Shown here piece after piece: positions 6,474 through 15,397 of a stretch of DNA of 64,000 nt; the stretch's first letter is position 1, and every line of letters starts with the position of its first letter. The notes under the pieces are model-generated. The model was not told the origin of the DNA and did not search any database. It worked only from the letters and a program-made list of their open reading frames with translations. The position numbers and the translations under genes are program-made. The DNA lies in assembly GCF_050876985.1 (NCBI RefSeq), contig NZ_JBPAPP010000002.1. The stretch is one strand, 5' to 3'. The DNA is from Halopseudomonas sp002296055 (GTDB lineage Bacteria > Pseudomonadota > Gammaproteobacteria > Pseudomonadales > Pseudomonadaceae).

Positions 6474-8606
6474 TCAAAAGTCGTAGCGTACGCTGGTCTG
6501 CAGGGAGCGCTCGGCACCAAACCAGCAGTTGAGCGTGTCGTAGCAGCTGTAATAGCGCTCATCGAACAGGTTGCTCACTGACATGCGAAGCGTCGCCCCT
6601 GACAGGTTCTGCGCTGCGACGCCCAGGTCGTAACTCAACCCCAGGTCTACCAGGGTAACGTCCGGCACCTCATCGCTGTTCAGTGCGTCGACCTCTGCCT
6701 CACCCAGATAGCGCACGCCACCATTGATACTCAAACCATTGAGCAGGCCTGCGTAAATGTCATAGGTGAGCCACAAGGATGCCATCTGCTCCGGCACCCA
6801 GACCGGTGTCTTACCCTCCAGACCGCTGTTGTCGCGTGTGACTTCTACGTCCTGGCGGGTATAGCTCGCGTCGACTTTGAGGCTGTCTGTCAGTCGGCTA
6901 CTGACCTCTAGTTCTACCCCTTGCGAGCGCACCTGCCCAGCCTGAATCTGATCATAGGCGGTGCCATTGGGGTCGCGTGTGAGCACGTTGTCCTTGAGGA
7001 TACGATAGGCGGTAACCGAGCCATTGGTTCGCCCCCCGTTGGGGTTGAACTTGAGGCCGGCTTCCCATTGCTCAGCGGTGGAGGGTTCGTACGTGCGGCC
7101 CAGACGGTCGCTGCCGGCCACCGGCTCAAAACTCTCCGCGTAACTGACGAAGGGCGCCAGACCGTTATCGAACAGATACAGCGCGCCAGCGCGCCAGGAC
7201 GTGTTGCTCTGCTTCAGATCATTGTCGACCGCCGCACCGTACTTCACACCGTATTCCTTGGCCTCATAGCGGTCATGGCGGCCGCCGGCGATCAGCACCC
7301 ACTGACCAATGCGCATCTGATCCTGCAGATACACCCCGGTCTGGCGCTTTTCAATAGTGAAATCACTGCTGTAACCGGACGCGGCAAAGTCGAGCATGCC
7401 GGCGTTGATTTGGCTGTGGTCCGGGTTGTATAGGTCAATCGAGGGCGCTGCTGCGTCTTCGTAGCCGATATCGCTCTCGAACTGCAGGTAATCCACACCC
7501 ACCAACAGGTTGTGTTCAATGGCGCCGGTTTGCACCAGGCCAGACAGCTGGTTGTCGATGGTGAAACCTTCGCTGGTTTCGTCAGTCAGGTAAGCGCGGC
7601 GGTTGTAGGTGCGCTGATCAGCGTCCAGCGTCGTGCCGTAGGTATTGCGCTGATAAGCGTCACCGTGCTGAAAACGGGCATTTTGCAAAAACTGCCAGTT
7701 GTCATTGAAGTCATGCTGAATCTTGTAGCCGGCCATCAGCACTTCGCGCTCGTAGGTGTTCCAGTTCTCATCGCCACTGAATGCGTCGGGATCGAGCTTG
7801 CCGTTGACGTTGGGTTGAAATAGACCAGCCGCCGGCAGGGTAGTGTAGATCCCCATATCCGGGTCTTTCTGGTAGTAGACATTGAGGTTGACCAGCGTGC
7901 TGTCGCTAACCTGCCAGTCCAGGCTGGGTGCCAGCATCAGGCGTTCGTTCTCGGAGGTTTCGGCCTGACCGTCGCTGCTGCTGCCAAGCCCGGTGACCCG
8001 GTAGCTCAGATTGCTGTCGCCCAACTGGCCGGAGGAGTCGAAGCTCAGCTCACGCAGATCGTGACTGCCCGCCGTCAGCTCAACGCTGTTGTACTGCTCG
8101 GTTGTTGGCTTCTTGCTGATCAGGTTGACCATGCCGCCCGGTGGCATAGCGCCGTAGAGTGTCGAGGTAGGCCCTTTGAAGACCTCAACCTGCTGCACAG
8201 CCTGCATGTCGATCTGGGGCTGCAGGTTCCAGTCGTTGTAAATGAGCTGCAGACCGTCGTAGAAATTCTGATAGTTGATAAAGCCGCGAATACTGAACAG
8301 ATCCAGTCGGTTGACGGCGCCACCCCGCAACTGGGTATTGACGCCACTGGCATATCGCAGCGCGGTTGCAACGCTATCGGCATTGCGCTCCAGCAGTGTT
8401 TGCTCGTCGATAACGCTAATGCCCTGGGGTGTTTCCTGGGGCGTCAGACGCGTCTTGGTAGCGGTGTTGCGGTAGGTGCTGCCGTAGACGGTAAGGCTAT
8501 CGAGTGCTTCGCCGTCCTGCTCCTGCGCATGCAGGCTTGAGCTGGCTAGAACGGACATGATGGCAGCAGCAAGTGCGCAGTAGCGATGATGTGGGCGGTA
8601 AGGCAT
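6474..8606 (-). CDS. TonB-dependent siderophore receptor, FhuA-like
   Basis: A 710-aa outer-membrane receptor. It has a signal peptide (cleavage probably after residue 27, SLHA), a likely TonB box around 33-42 (ALDSLTVYG), a plug domain (about 55-165, with VEVFKGPTSTLYG and GGMVNLISKKP) and a 22-strand barrel ending in the C-terminal Phe expected of outer-membrane proteins (SVRYDF). The CYDTLNC-WFGAER ending resembles ferrichrome/hydroxamate receptors. A GGAGC ribosome site precedes the ATG. The AraC-type regulator upstream is co-oriented and separated by 60 bases, a common receptor-regulator pairing. Iron control by Fur is likely but the box nearby is weak. The actual siderophore cannot be told from sequence. 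Confidence 0.92.
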   Translation of the reverse strand: MPYRPHHRYCALAAAIMSVLASSSLHAQEQDGEALDSLTVYGSTYRNTATKTRLTPQETPQGISVIDEQTLLERNADSVATALRYASGVNTQLRGGAVNRLDLFSIRGFINYQNFYDGLQLIYNDWNLQPQIDMQAVQQVEVFKGPTSTLYGAMPPGGMVNLISKKPTTEQYNSVELTAGSHDLRELSFDSSGQLGDSNLSYRVTGLGSSSDGQAETSENERLMLAPSLDWQVSDSTLVNLNVYYQKDPDMGIYTTLPAAGLFQPNVNGKLDPDAFSGDENWNTYEREVLMAGYKIQHDFNDNWQFLQNARFQHGDAYQRNTYGTTLDADQRTYNRRAYLTDETSEGFTIDNQLSGLVQTGAIEHNLLVGVDYLQFESDIGYEDAAAPSIDLYNPDHSQINAGMLDFAASGYSSDFTIEKRQTGVYLQDQMRIGQWVLIAGGRHDRYEAKEYGVKYGAAVDNDLKQSNTSWRAGALYLFDNGLAPFVSYAESFEPVAGSDRLGRTYEPSTAEQWEAGLKFNPNGGRTNGSVTAYRILKDNVLTRDPNGTAYDQIQAGQVRSQGVELEVSSRLTDSLKVDASYTRQDVEVTRDNSGLEGKTPVWVPEQMASLWLTYDIYAGLLNGLSINGGVRYLGEAEVDALNSDEVPDVTLVDLGLSYDLGVAAQNLSGATLRMSVSNLFDERYYSCYDTLNCWFGAERSLQTSVRYDF

Positions 8607-8621
8607 GGGTGCTCCAGAATC

Positions 8622-8640
8622 ACAAATGAGAAAGATTCTA
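8622..8640. promoter_or_regulatory. weak Fur-box candidate before the receptor
   Basis: The 19 bases match the classical Fur consensus at 11 positions, including AATGA and GATT-like cores. They lie just upstream of the receptor ribosome site. By itself this match is not significant; context makes it plausible. Confidence 0.25.
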
Positions 8641-8666
8641 TTTTATTGCAGCCAACACGCCGTCAC

Positions 8667-9581
8667 TTAACCATTTGGAGCATCTGCAGCCGATTCAATG
8701 GGTACCCAGTACTCCATATAACTGTTTGCGCTGCCTGGCACGTAACGCGCGTCATAGCGCTCCAGATCGTGGCCGGATAAACCGCGATATCCCGACTGCG
8801 GTAGCCAGCAATCGATGAACCACTGCAGCAACGCTGCCAACCCCTCGATGGGCCCAAAGTGCGGTAGCACTGCATAAGTCTGAGCCGGCACTTGCAGAAA
8901 GGGCAGTGCGGCGTGCTCGGGCACGCTGTCAGCCGGCAGTGCCGCCCAGTAGGGGAAGCTGTACTCAGGAGCACTGGCATCGGCTATGACGAGTACGCCT
9001 AGCTGCACCCCGCCATGGCTCAGACTACGTCCAATCAGATGTTGATCGAGGCGTCGCCAGATGGCCGGTACGCGGGTAGCGAAATCCGGATGGGGCGAAT
9101 CCAGACCGCAGACAGTGTCACTAACCCCGGCCACCCAAAACGACGGCAGCGTCTCGATACGGATATGAAAGCTGCCTTTCGCCAGAGGCCCCGGAGGCGG
9201 ACGCAAGCGCGCGGGGTTGGTGGAAACCAGCAGATTGCTGCGCTGGCCGCGCCGCCGATAGACACCGGGGGCGCAACCGAAAACCTGACGAAAACAGCGA
9301 TTGAAGCTGATCTCATTGTCAAAGCCACAGCTAAGGGCGATATCCAGCTGTCGCTGATCAGTACACAGCAGCAGCTCGGCGGCGCGGCCAAGTCTCAACC
9401 GGCGTACATAGCTGGCCACACTGAACCCGGTAGCCGAGGCAAAGGTGCGTTGTAGTTGCCAGCGTGACCAGCGGCTACGGGCCGCCAGCGAGGCGACCGT
9501 CAAGGGCTCCTGCAAGTTGCCGTGGATGTAGCTAAGCACCCGCTCGACGCGGGCCAGCTGTTCGTTGGAGTGCGGTTGCAT
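8667..9581 (-). CDS. AraC-family regulator with GyrI-like effector domain
   Basis: 304 aa. Residues about 8-112 form the AraC DNA-binding pair of helix-turn-helix motifs (LTVASLAARSRWSRWQLQR, then CGFDNEISFNRCFRQVFG, with CAPGVYRRR). Residues about 135-295 resemble the GyrI/SOUL-type effector-binding domain (IETLPSFWVAGVSDT, then EYWVPI at the end). This order, DNA binding first, is that of the Rob/MarA-GyrI group. Its position upstream of a siderophore receptor suggests it activates that gene in response to a ligand. A Fur-box candidate lies before it. The ligand is unknown. Confidence 0.85.
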   Translation of the reverse strand: MQPHSNEQLARVERVLSYIHGNLQEPLTVASLAARSRWSRWQLQRTFASATGFSVASYVRRLRLGRAAELLLCTDQRQLDIALSCGFDNEISFNRCFRQVFGCAPGVYRRRGQRSNLLVSTNPARLRPPPGPLAKGSFHIRIETLPSFWVAGVSDTVCGLDSPHPDFATRVPAIWRRLDQHLIGRSLSHGGVQLGVLVIADASAPEYSFPYWAALPADSVPEHAALPFLQVPAQTYAVLPHFGPIEGLAALLQWFIDCWLPQSGYRGLSGHDLERYDARYVPGSANSYMEYWVPIESAADAPNG

Positions 9582-9622
9582 GGGTAGGTACGCAAAAAGC
9601 GCTCACTCTACGGTATCGACGA

Positions 9623-9641
9623 AAGGATGCAAATCATTCTC
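9623..9641. promoter_or_regulatory. Fur-box candidate before the AraC-type regulator
   Basis: Thirteen of 19 positions match the Fur consensus, including an unbroken AATCATT core. It is about 42 bases upstream of the regulator start. It would link the regulator-receptor pair to iron starvation. Confidence 0.4.
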
Positions 9642-9727
9642 AGCAGTCATCAAGGCTTCACGCGCACTTAACGCGGGTGTCACCAGACCGTGGCGCAATC
9701 ACTGCATAGCAACCGAGGAGTGCGACC

Positions 9728-11095
9728 ATGCAGATCACGGTGATTGGCTGCGGCTACGTTGGATTGGTAACGGCAACCTGCTTTGCCGAGATGGGTAATC
9801 GAGTATCTTGCGTCGATACCAGCACGCAGCGCATAGACGCCCTGCAGCGGGGTGAAGCGCCGATATTCGAGCCTGGTATCGAAGCCTTGATTACCACCAA
9901 CCAGCGCGCCGGCCGCCTGGCATTCACCACGGACACGGCAGGCGCCTGTAGTCGAGCCGAAGTGATCTTTATCGCCGTCGGCACGCCCTCGGCCGCCGAC
10001 GGTAGCGCCGATATTTCTCAGATATTGGCCGTTGCCTCCGAGCTGGGGCGCACCCTTGATCAGCCAGCCATCGTGGTTTGCAAGTCCACCGCGCCGGTAG
10101 GCACCGCGTGTCGGGTTCAAAGCGTTCTGGATCATCATTGTCAGCGTCGCCAGGTCGCCTGGCGGCATCCGGTGGTCAGTAACCCCGAGTTCCTCAAAGA
10201 AGGCGCCGCGATTGATGATTTCATGCGACCGGATCGGGTGGTACTGGGGACCGATGATGCCGACGCCGAGCGGGTAATGCGCGCGCTCTACGAGCCCTTT
10301 GTGCGCAATCATGACCGGATTCTGTGCATGAGTCGTCGCGCGGCCGAGATGACCAAGTACGCGGCCAATACCTTTCTCGCCACGCGCATATCTTTTATCA
10401 ACGAAATCGCCAGCCTGTGTGAGCAGCTGGGTGTAGATGTAGAGGAGGTGCGCAAGGGCATTGGTGCAGACCAGCGCATTGGCCATCACTTTATCTACGC
10501 CGGTTGCGGCTATGGCGGCTCCTGCTTCCCCAAAGACATTCGCGCACTTATGCATATGGCGACAGAGCAGGGCGCACCGATGCCGATTCTGCAGGCTGTC
10601 GAGGCCCGCAATCAGCAGCAGAAAGGCTGGCCTCTGCGCATGTTGCAACGCGAGCTTGGCAACCTTCAGGGGCGCACCCTGGCGATCTGGGGCCTAGCCT
10701 TCAAGCCAGGTACTGACGATATTCGCGACGCGCCCAGCCTGACCCTGCTTGATGCGTTGCTGGCGTGCGGCGCCCACGTGCAAGCTTTTGACCCGGTAGC
10801 CGGCGCCAACATTGCGCAGCACTACTCCAGTGCCGTCAGCGCCGGTCAGCTGCAGTTATTCCATGATCCCTACGCAGCCCTTAATGAGGCCCAAGCGCTT
10901 GTTCTATTGACCGAGTGGAAGCAGTTTCGGCAGCCGGATTTTCGACTCATGGCGCAGCGCATGCGTACGCCCCTGCTGATCGATGGCCGCAATCAGTACG
11001 ACCCCCAGACCATGCAGGAGCTGGGCTTCCGGCATGTTGGCGTGGGCCGACAAGGTGCACCTGTGGCTCAGCCTGTGCTGCGCGAGGTAATCTGA
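9728..11095 (+). CDS. ugd: UDP-glucose 6-dehydrogenase
   Basis: Oxidises UDP-glucose to UDP-glucuronate with two NAD+, for surface polysaccharide or lipid A modification. The 455-aa protein has the N-terminal Rossmann motif GCGYVG (7-12), the central dimerisation domain, and the catalytic Cys266 in YGGSCFPKD, plus the conserved FKPGTDDIRDAPS in the C-terminal UDP-binding domain. Length fits the family. A GAGGAG ribosome site precedes the ATG by 6 bases. The next gene (gor) starts 44 bases after its stop and may be co-transcribed, though the functions are unrelated. No polysaccharide cluster is visible nearby. Confidence 0.96.
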   Translation: MQITVIGCGYVGLVTATCFAEMGNRVSCVDTSTQRIDALQRGEAPIFEPGIEALITTNQRAGRLAFTTDTAGACSRAEVIFIAVGTPSAADGSADISQILAVASELGRTLDQPAIVVCKSTAPVGTACRVQSVLDHHCQRRQVAWRHPVVSNPEFLKEGAAIDDFMRPDRVVLGTDDADAERVMRALYEPFVRNHDRILCMSRRAAEMTKYAANTFLATRISFINEIASLCEQLGVDVEEVRKGIGADQRIGHHFIYAGCGYGGSCFPKDIRALMHMATEQGAPMPILQAVEARNQQQKGWPLRMLQRELGNLQGRTLAIWGLAFKPGTDDIRDAPSLTLLDALLACGAHVQAFDPVAGANIAQHYSSAVSAGQLQLFHDPYAALNEAQALVLLTEWKQFRQPDFRLMAQRMRTPLLIDGRNQYDPQTMQELGFRHVGVGRQGAPVAQPVLREVI

Positions 11096-11139
11096 TTCGG
11101 TATGCTGGACGCCCCATCCAGCGGTGCAGGAACTCCAGC

Positions 11140-12504
11140 ATGTCTCAGTATGATTTTGATCTGTTCGTCATTGGTGCCGGTTCCGGTGGTGTGCGTGCCA
11201 GCCGCATGGCAGCTGGTTTTGGCGCGCGGGTGGCGGTGGCCGAAGACCGTTACCTGGGTGGTACCTGCGTCAATGTCGGCTGTGTGCCCAAAAAGCTGTT
11301 GGCCTATGCCGCGCACTTTGCCGAAGACATTGAAGACGCCGCCGGTTATGGCTGGAACCTCAATACCGAAGGCTTCGACTGGCCACGTCTGGTAGCCAAC
11401 AAAAACGCCGAAATCAGTCGCCTGAATGGCATCTATCACAACCTGCTTACGTCAGCTGGCGTGCAGTTGCTGGAGGGCCGGGCGCGCATTGTTGGCCCCC
11501 ATGAGGTTGAGGTAAACGGCCAGCGTTATCGCAGCGAGCGCATTTTGATCGCGACCGGCGGGTGGCCGTTCGTGCCAGAGATCCCCGGCAGCGAGCACGT
11601 CATTAGCTCGAATGAGGCGTTCTTTCTGGAGCAGCTTCCCAAGCGGGTTGTGGTGGTGGGGGGCGGTTACATCGCCATCGAGTTTGCCGGTATTTTCCAC
11701 GGTCTGGGCTGCGACACCACACAGTTGTATCGCGGTGATCTGTTCCTGCGCGGTTTTGATCAGGGCGTACGCGAACACATGGCCCAGGTGCTGCGCGCAA
11801 AGGGGCTTGATCTACGCTTCAACAGTGATGTCTCGCGTATCGAGCGCAACAGCGATGGCAGTTTTCAAGTCTACCTCGACAACGATGAACAACTGGAAAC
11901 CGATCTGGTGCTCTATGCCACTGGACGGCGACCGCACGTAGACGGGCTGGGGCTGGAAAACACCGCAGTGGCGCTAGATGCCAAAGGCAACATCCAGGTT
12001 GACGCGCACTATCAGACCAGCGAGCCATCCATTTACGCCATCGGCGATGTCACCGACACCGTCGAGCTAACCCCGGTGGCACTGGCTGAGGGAATGGCGC
12101 TAGCCCGCTGGCTGTACAAGCGCGACGAGTATCGGCCGGTCGATTATGACGACATTCCGACCGCGGTATTCTGCATCCCCAACATCGCCACCTTGGGCCT
12201 GAGCGAAGAGGCTGCGCGCAAGAAAGGTCACAAGCTGAAGATCTTCGAGAGCCGCTTCCGCGCCATGCGCAACACACTGGCCGGACGGGGAGAGCAGAGC
12301 TTCATGAAGCTGATTGTTGACCAACAGAGCGATCAAGTGCTTGGCGTGCATATGGTCGGCCCGGAGGCGGGCGAAATCGTTCAGGGGCTGGCCGTAGCGG
12401 TCAAAGCGGGGGCCACCAAGGCGGTATTTGATGCCACCTTGGGCATCCATCCGACCGCTGCCGAAGAGTTTGTGACCATGCGCAGCCCAACCCGCGAGGA
12501 CTGA
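11140..12504 (+). CDS. gor: glutathione-disulfide reductase
   Basis: Reduces glutathione disulfide with NADPH. From the ATG at 11140 the protein has 454 aa, the family length; a longer in-frame extension back to 10915 lies inside ugd and is not used. It has the FAD motif VIGAGSGGVR, the redox disulfide Cys43/Cys48 (GGTCVNVGCVPKK), the NADPH motif VVVGGGYIAIEFAG and the C-terminal active-site HPTAAEEF. Basic residues following the second glycine motif fit NADPH preference. An AGGA ribosome site precedes the start. Confidence 0.96.
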   Translation: MSQYDFDLFVIGAGSGGVRASRMAAGFGARVAVAEDRYLGGTCVNVGCVPKKLLAYAAHFAEDIEDAAGYGWNLNTEGFDWPRLVANKNAEISRLNGIYHNLLTSAGVQLLEGRARIVGPHEVEVNGQRYRSERILIATGGWPFVPEIPGSEHVISSNEAFFLEQLPKRVVVVGGGYIAIEFAGIFHGLGCDTTQLYRGDLFLRGFDQGVREHMAQVLRAKGLDLRFNSDVSRIERNSDGSFQVYLDNDEQLETDLVLYATGRRPHVDGLGLENTAVALDAKGNIQVDAHYQTSEPSIYAIGDVTDTVELTPVALAEGMALARWLYKRDEYRPVDYDDIPTAVFCIPNIATLGLSEEAARKKGHKLKIFESRFRAMRNTLAGRGEQSFMKLIVDQQSDQVLGVHMVGPEAGEIVQGLAVAVKAGATKAVFDATLGIHPTAAEEFVTMRSPTRED

Positions 12505-12532
12505 TCGCGGCCCGGCGTGGAGAGTCCTTGGC

Positions 12533-13165
12533 ATGAGCTGGTTCTACGCGTTTGACCTGTTTGGCGTGGCCGTATTCGCCATAACCGGCGCCTTGATGGC
12601 TGGACGCAAGTCTATGGACCTGTTCGGCGTACTGGTCATTGCCATCGTCACTGCATTGGGTGGCGGTACCCTGCGAGATGTGATCCTTGGCAACCACCCG
12701 GTCAGTTGGATTGGCAATGACCTGTACATTCTGGTCGCCACCCTGGCGGCTTTGGGGACAGTGTGCTGGGTACGCCTCACACGGCCGATCAACGAACTCG
12801 GGCTGCTGGTCGCCGACGCCTTTGGTCTGGCCGTATTTACGGTGATAGGCACCCAGGTAGCACTGGCTCATCAGGTGCCGGTCAGCGCAGCAGTCATCAT
12901 GGGCGTGATGACCGGGGTTGCCGGCGGGGTAATGCGCGACATCATCTGCAATGAAATCCCGCTGATCTTCCACAAGGAAATCTACGCTACCGCCTGCATT
13001 GTCGGCTCGCTGTCTTATCTGGGGTTGAGCCAACTTCCCGTTCAGGACGATATCGCAGCAGGGCTTTGCATGGCGGTGGTGCTCGCTATTCGCTTAGCGG
13101 CCATTCGCTGGCATCTGGCCCTGCCGCGTTTTCATCTGCTGGACCGTGGTGACCGGCCTCAGTGA
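12533..13165 (+). CDS. TRIC/UPF0126-family membrane protein (YicG-like)
   Basis: 210 aa with about seven membrane helices made of two repeats of the UPF0126 unit. Each repeat begins with a helix containing a conserved GA/GT and includes the GGG-TLRDV and GG-VMRDI signatures (GGGTLRDVILGNHP and AGGVMRDIICNEIPL). Bacterial members are homologues of TRIC cation channels; the Escherichia coli member YicG has been linked to amino-acid export in some reports, so the substrate is open. It overlaps the convergent PCu(A)C gene by 7 bases. Confidence 0.9.
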   Translation: MSWFYAFDLFGVAVFAITGALMAGRKSMDLFGVLVIAIVTALGGGTLRDVILGNHPVSWIGNDLYILVATLAALGTVCWVRLTRPINELGLLVADAFGLAVFTVIGTQVALAHQVPVSAAVIMGVMTGVAGGVMRDIICNEIPLIFHKEIYATACIVGSLSYLGLSQLPVQDDIAAGLCMAVVLAIRLAAIRWHLALPRFHLLDRGDRPQ

Positions 13166-13641
13166 TGCTGGTGCGCGTTATCTGCCGCCCCTGACGGCTC
13201 ATCGTCAGATTGCACCTTAACCTGCACCTCCACCTCACCGGCGTTGGCAAACTGCAGGGTGATCGGGTAGCTATCTCCTGCGGCCAGCGGTTGCTTCAGC
13301 TGAAACAGCATCAGATGGTAGCTGCCGGGGGCAAAGGTCAGGGTCGCCCCCGGCTCGATGGTCAGCGAATCAACACGTTGCATTTTCATCACGCCATCGG
13401 CGTGTACATGCTCGTGAATCTCCACTTTACCTGCGATGTCTGTCCGGGCGCCCATGAGCGTGTCGGCGCTGTCGCCATGGTTGCTGATGCTCAGGTACGC
13501 GGCCCCGGTTGGCGCCACCGGCGGCAGCGCCCGTGACCAGGGGTGATCGATGTGCAGTTCACCTGCTTCAAACTCGTGGGCAGAAACCAGCTGCGCCAGC
13601 GCGCAACCAATCAGCAGCAGTGAAAACTTGTTGAAACGCAT
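13159..13641 (-). CDS. periplasmic copper chaperone PCu(A)C
   Basis: 160 aa with a signal peptide (cleavage probably after SAHE or LVSA). It carries the Cu(I) motif H-M-X10-M-X21-H-X-M spread over EIHEHVHADGVMKM and SYHLMLF. Such chaperones deliver copper to cytochrome oxidase CuA sites. The C-terminus is His-rich (NAHQHH), which could add metal binding. It is a single gene: no senC/scoI or TonB copper receptor gene is next to it. The quinol oxidase in this window lacks CuA, so the client enzyme must be elsewhere. Confidence 0.9.
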   Translation of the reverse strand: MRFNKFSLLLIGCALAQLVSAHEFEAGELHIDHPWSRALPPVAPTGAAYLSISNHGDSADTLMGARTDIAGKVEIHEHVHADGVMKMQRVDSLTIEPGATLTFAPGSYHLMLFQLKQPLAAGDSYPITLQFANAGEVEVQVKVQSDDEPSGAADNAHQHH

Positions 13642-13922
13642 GGACAGGCATCCTCGTTGGTAGCGTGTTATGACAGCACCATACCCCGAACCAGCGGTCA
13701 GATGAAGCAGTTCACATTTGGCCTGCGGTCAGTACCAGGGTGCTGCAAAAAATGTGGATTGGTTATACAAAATGCTGCACAGCATAGCTTTTCGCCACTA
13801 CTCAGATAGCGCACACTGATATCCAGGGACGCGCTGACGATGTGGCGCCGCCACCGCGCGACTCAGCTTAAGCCCAGGTGCAGTGACAGCCTCAGGCCGC
13901 CTACCGATACAACGAGCATGCC

Positions 13923-14255
13923 ATGACAGAACGCAGACGATTGGAGCGACATCACGTGAGCAACAGCCTGGAAGTCTTTGATCTGGATACCGGAGATCAC
14001 CTCGGACGCGTGGTGGATCTGCATGTGGAAGGGCTCATGCTGCTAAGCGATCGGCCGGTAGATCTGTTTCGTTGCTTCGCACTACAGGTCAACCTGCCAA
14101 TGCGCCTGAACGGCGTGCACGAATTTTTGTTGGATGCCGAGACCCTGTGGAACCGTCAAAGCCTGAATGGTCAGCAATACTGGACGGGGATGCATTTCAC
14201 CAACCTGCCAGAAGCCTCTCGTCAATGCATCGAGAAGATGGTCGCCAGCCTCTAA
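13923..14255 (+). CDS. PilZ-domain protein
   Basis: 110 aa, a stand-alone PilZ domain that binds cyclic di-GMP. The Arg-rich start (TERRRLERHHV) supplies the RxxxR motif. The second motif, normally D/NxSxxG, is DLHVEG here, with His in the Ser position. C-terminal WTGMHF is typical. It could act downstream of the two GGDEF proteins in this window. The ~280 bases before it hold no gene; an ATGCTG/CAGCAT inverted repeat occurs near 13770-13785. Confidence 0.85.
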   Translation: MTERRRLERHHVSNSLEVFDLDTGDHLGRVVDLHVEGLMLLSDRPVDLFRCFALQVNLPMRLNGVHEFLLDAETLWNRQSLNGQQYWTGMHFTNLPEASRQCIEKMVASL

Positions 14256-14272
14256 GAGGCTGACGACTGCGC

Positions 14273-15397
14273 TCAGGCTACAACAAATTGACCGGGCGTC
14301 AGGTGGTTATCCCAGCGCACCGGATAACTGCCATGCGGCACGGCCTGGTCGCTATCGGCAGATAGCAAGAACACCCCACCTAGCCCTGAGGTCACCACAA
14401 AGCCGCGCTCACCGTAGGGCAGGGCACCGGCCACATCCTTGACCGCGATGCGCTGTACCAGCTCGCCAGTGCGATAGTTGATGATAATCGCCCTGTTGCC
14501 CAGTGGAGCAGTGATGACGGCCAGCGGGCTATGACGGCTGATAGCGATGCTGGCGGTGTAATTACGCAGGCCCGCCAGCTCGTCCAGCGGTAACTCTGGC
14601 TCTGAGAACTCGCCGGTCGCGGTGTCCAGCCTGGCGATCAAGGGTGGCGTTTCCCATTCAGGGCCCTCGTATTGGTAGCCAGCGATAACCACGCCATCCG
14701 GGCTGACATCCAAATGACGACAACTTAGCTGGGGGTGAGAAGGCGAGTAACGCGCAGTGATCTCTCCGCTATGCCGATCCATCAGAATCAGCGCCGGTTC
14801 CATACGATCCAGGTTGAGCTTGATACGGTCGTAGTCAGGGTGTGTCTCAATACCGCCGAGCGCCACGACCAACGTGTTGCCGTCCGGATGCAGCCGCAGC
14901 TCATGCGGGCCTATGCCAGCCAGATCGAAGTCAGCCACCTGACGGTAACTGTCAAAGGCGTCGTATACCCGCACCAGTCCGGCTGAGGTCTGGTAGTTGT
15001 TCATGGTCACGTACAGCAAGCGTGCATCGGGGCTATAAACACCGTGACCGTAGTAGTGGTAGCCGTCACCGGCATGCACGCTGCGCTCCAGCTGCCCGCT
15101 GCGAGTATTGATCACGTGCATCTGCCGCCCGGGCCGACGGGCGAACACGACGACATGATCACCATGCGGCTGCGGGCAACCGCCATGACAACGCTCGGCG
15201 ACCGGAATCTGAAAGCGCTTCTGACCGCTGCTATCCACACCACTGATGTAGTGTTGACCGTTGGCGTCGTCTACCGCGCTGACCAGCTCCAGTGCGGGTG
15301 CGGCGGGCGTGAGCAGGCGGTTACTGCAGGCGGCTACCGCTGTGACCGAGGCGCCCGCGAACGACGCCTTGATAAACCCGCGACGATTGAGCATCAA
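14273..15397 (-). CDS. DUF1513 protein, iron operon member
   Basis: 374 aa, beginning with a twin-arginine-like signal (NRRGFIKASFAGA) and an AACS that could be a lipobox. The rest is a seven-bladed-propeller-like DUF1513 domain: repeated PDG and GG-E patterns, GIGPHELRLHPDGNTLVV, and SCRHLDVSPDG. It is the last gene of a four-gene minus-strand operon and starts one base after the imelysin gene ends. The same set occurs in Pseudomonas aeruginosa near icmP. The molecular role is unknown; periplasmic or lipoprotein location is inferred. Confidence 0.85.
   Translation of the reverse strand: MMLNRRGFIKASFAGASVTAVAACSNRLLTPAAPALELVSAVDDANGQHYISGVDSSGQKRFQIPVAERCHGGCPQPHGDHVVVFARRPGRQMHVINTRSGQLERSVHAGDGYHYYGHGVYSPDARLLYVTMNNYQTSAGLVRVYDAFDSYRQVADFDLAGIGPHELRLHPDGNTLVVALGGIETHPDYDRIKLNLDRMEPALILMDRHSGEITARYSPSHPQLSCRHLDVSPDGVVIAGYQYEGPEWETPPLIARLDTATGEFSEPELPLDELAGLRNYTASIAISRHSPLAVITAPLGNRAIIINYRTGELVQRIAVKDVAGALPYGERGFVVTSGLGGVFLLSADSDQAVPHGSYPVRWDNHLTPGQFVVA

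Noticed and set aside
9680..10648. 322-codon minus-strand frame opposite ugd
   Set aside because: Antisense to ugd, with no recognisable domain.
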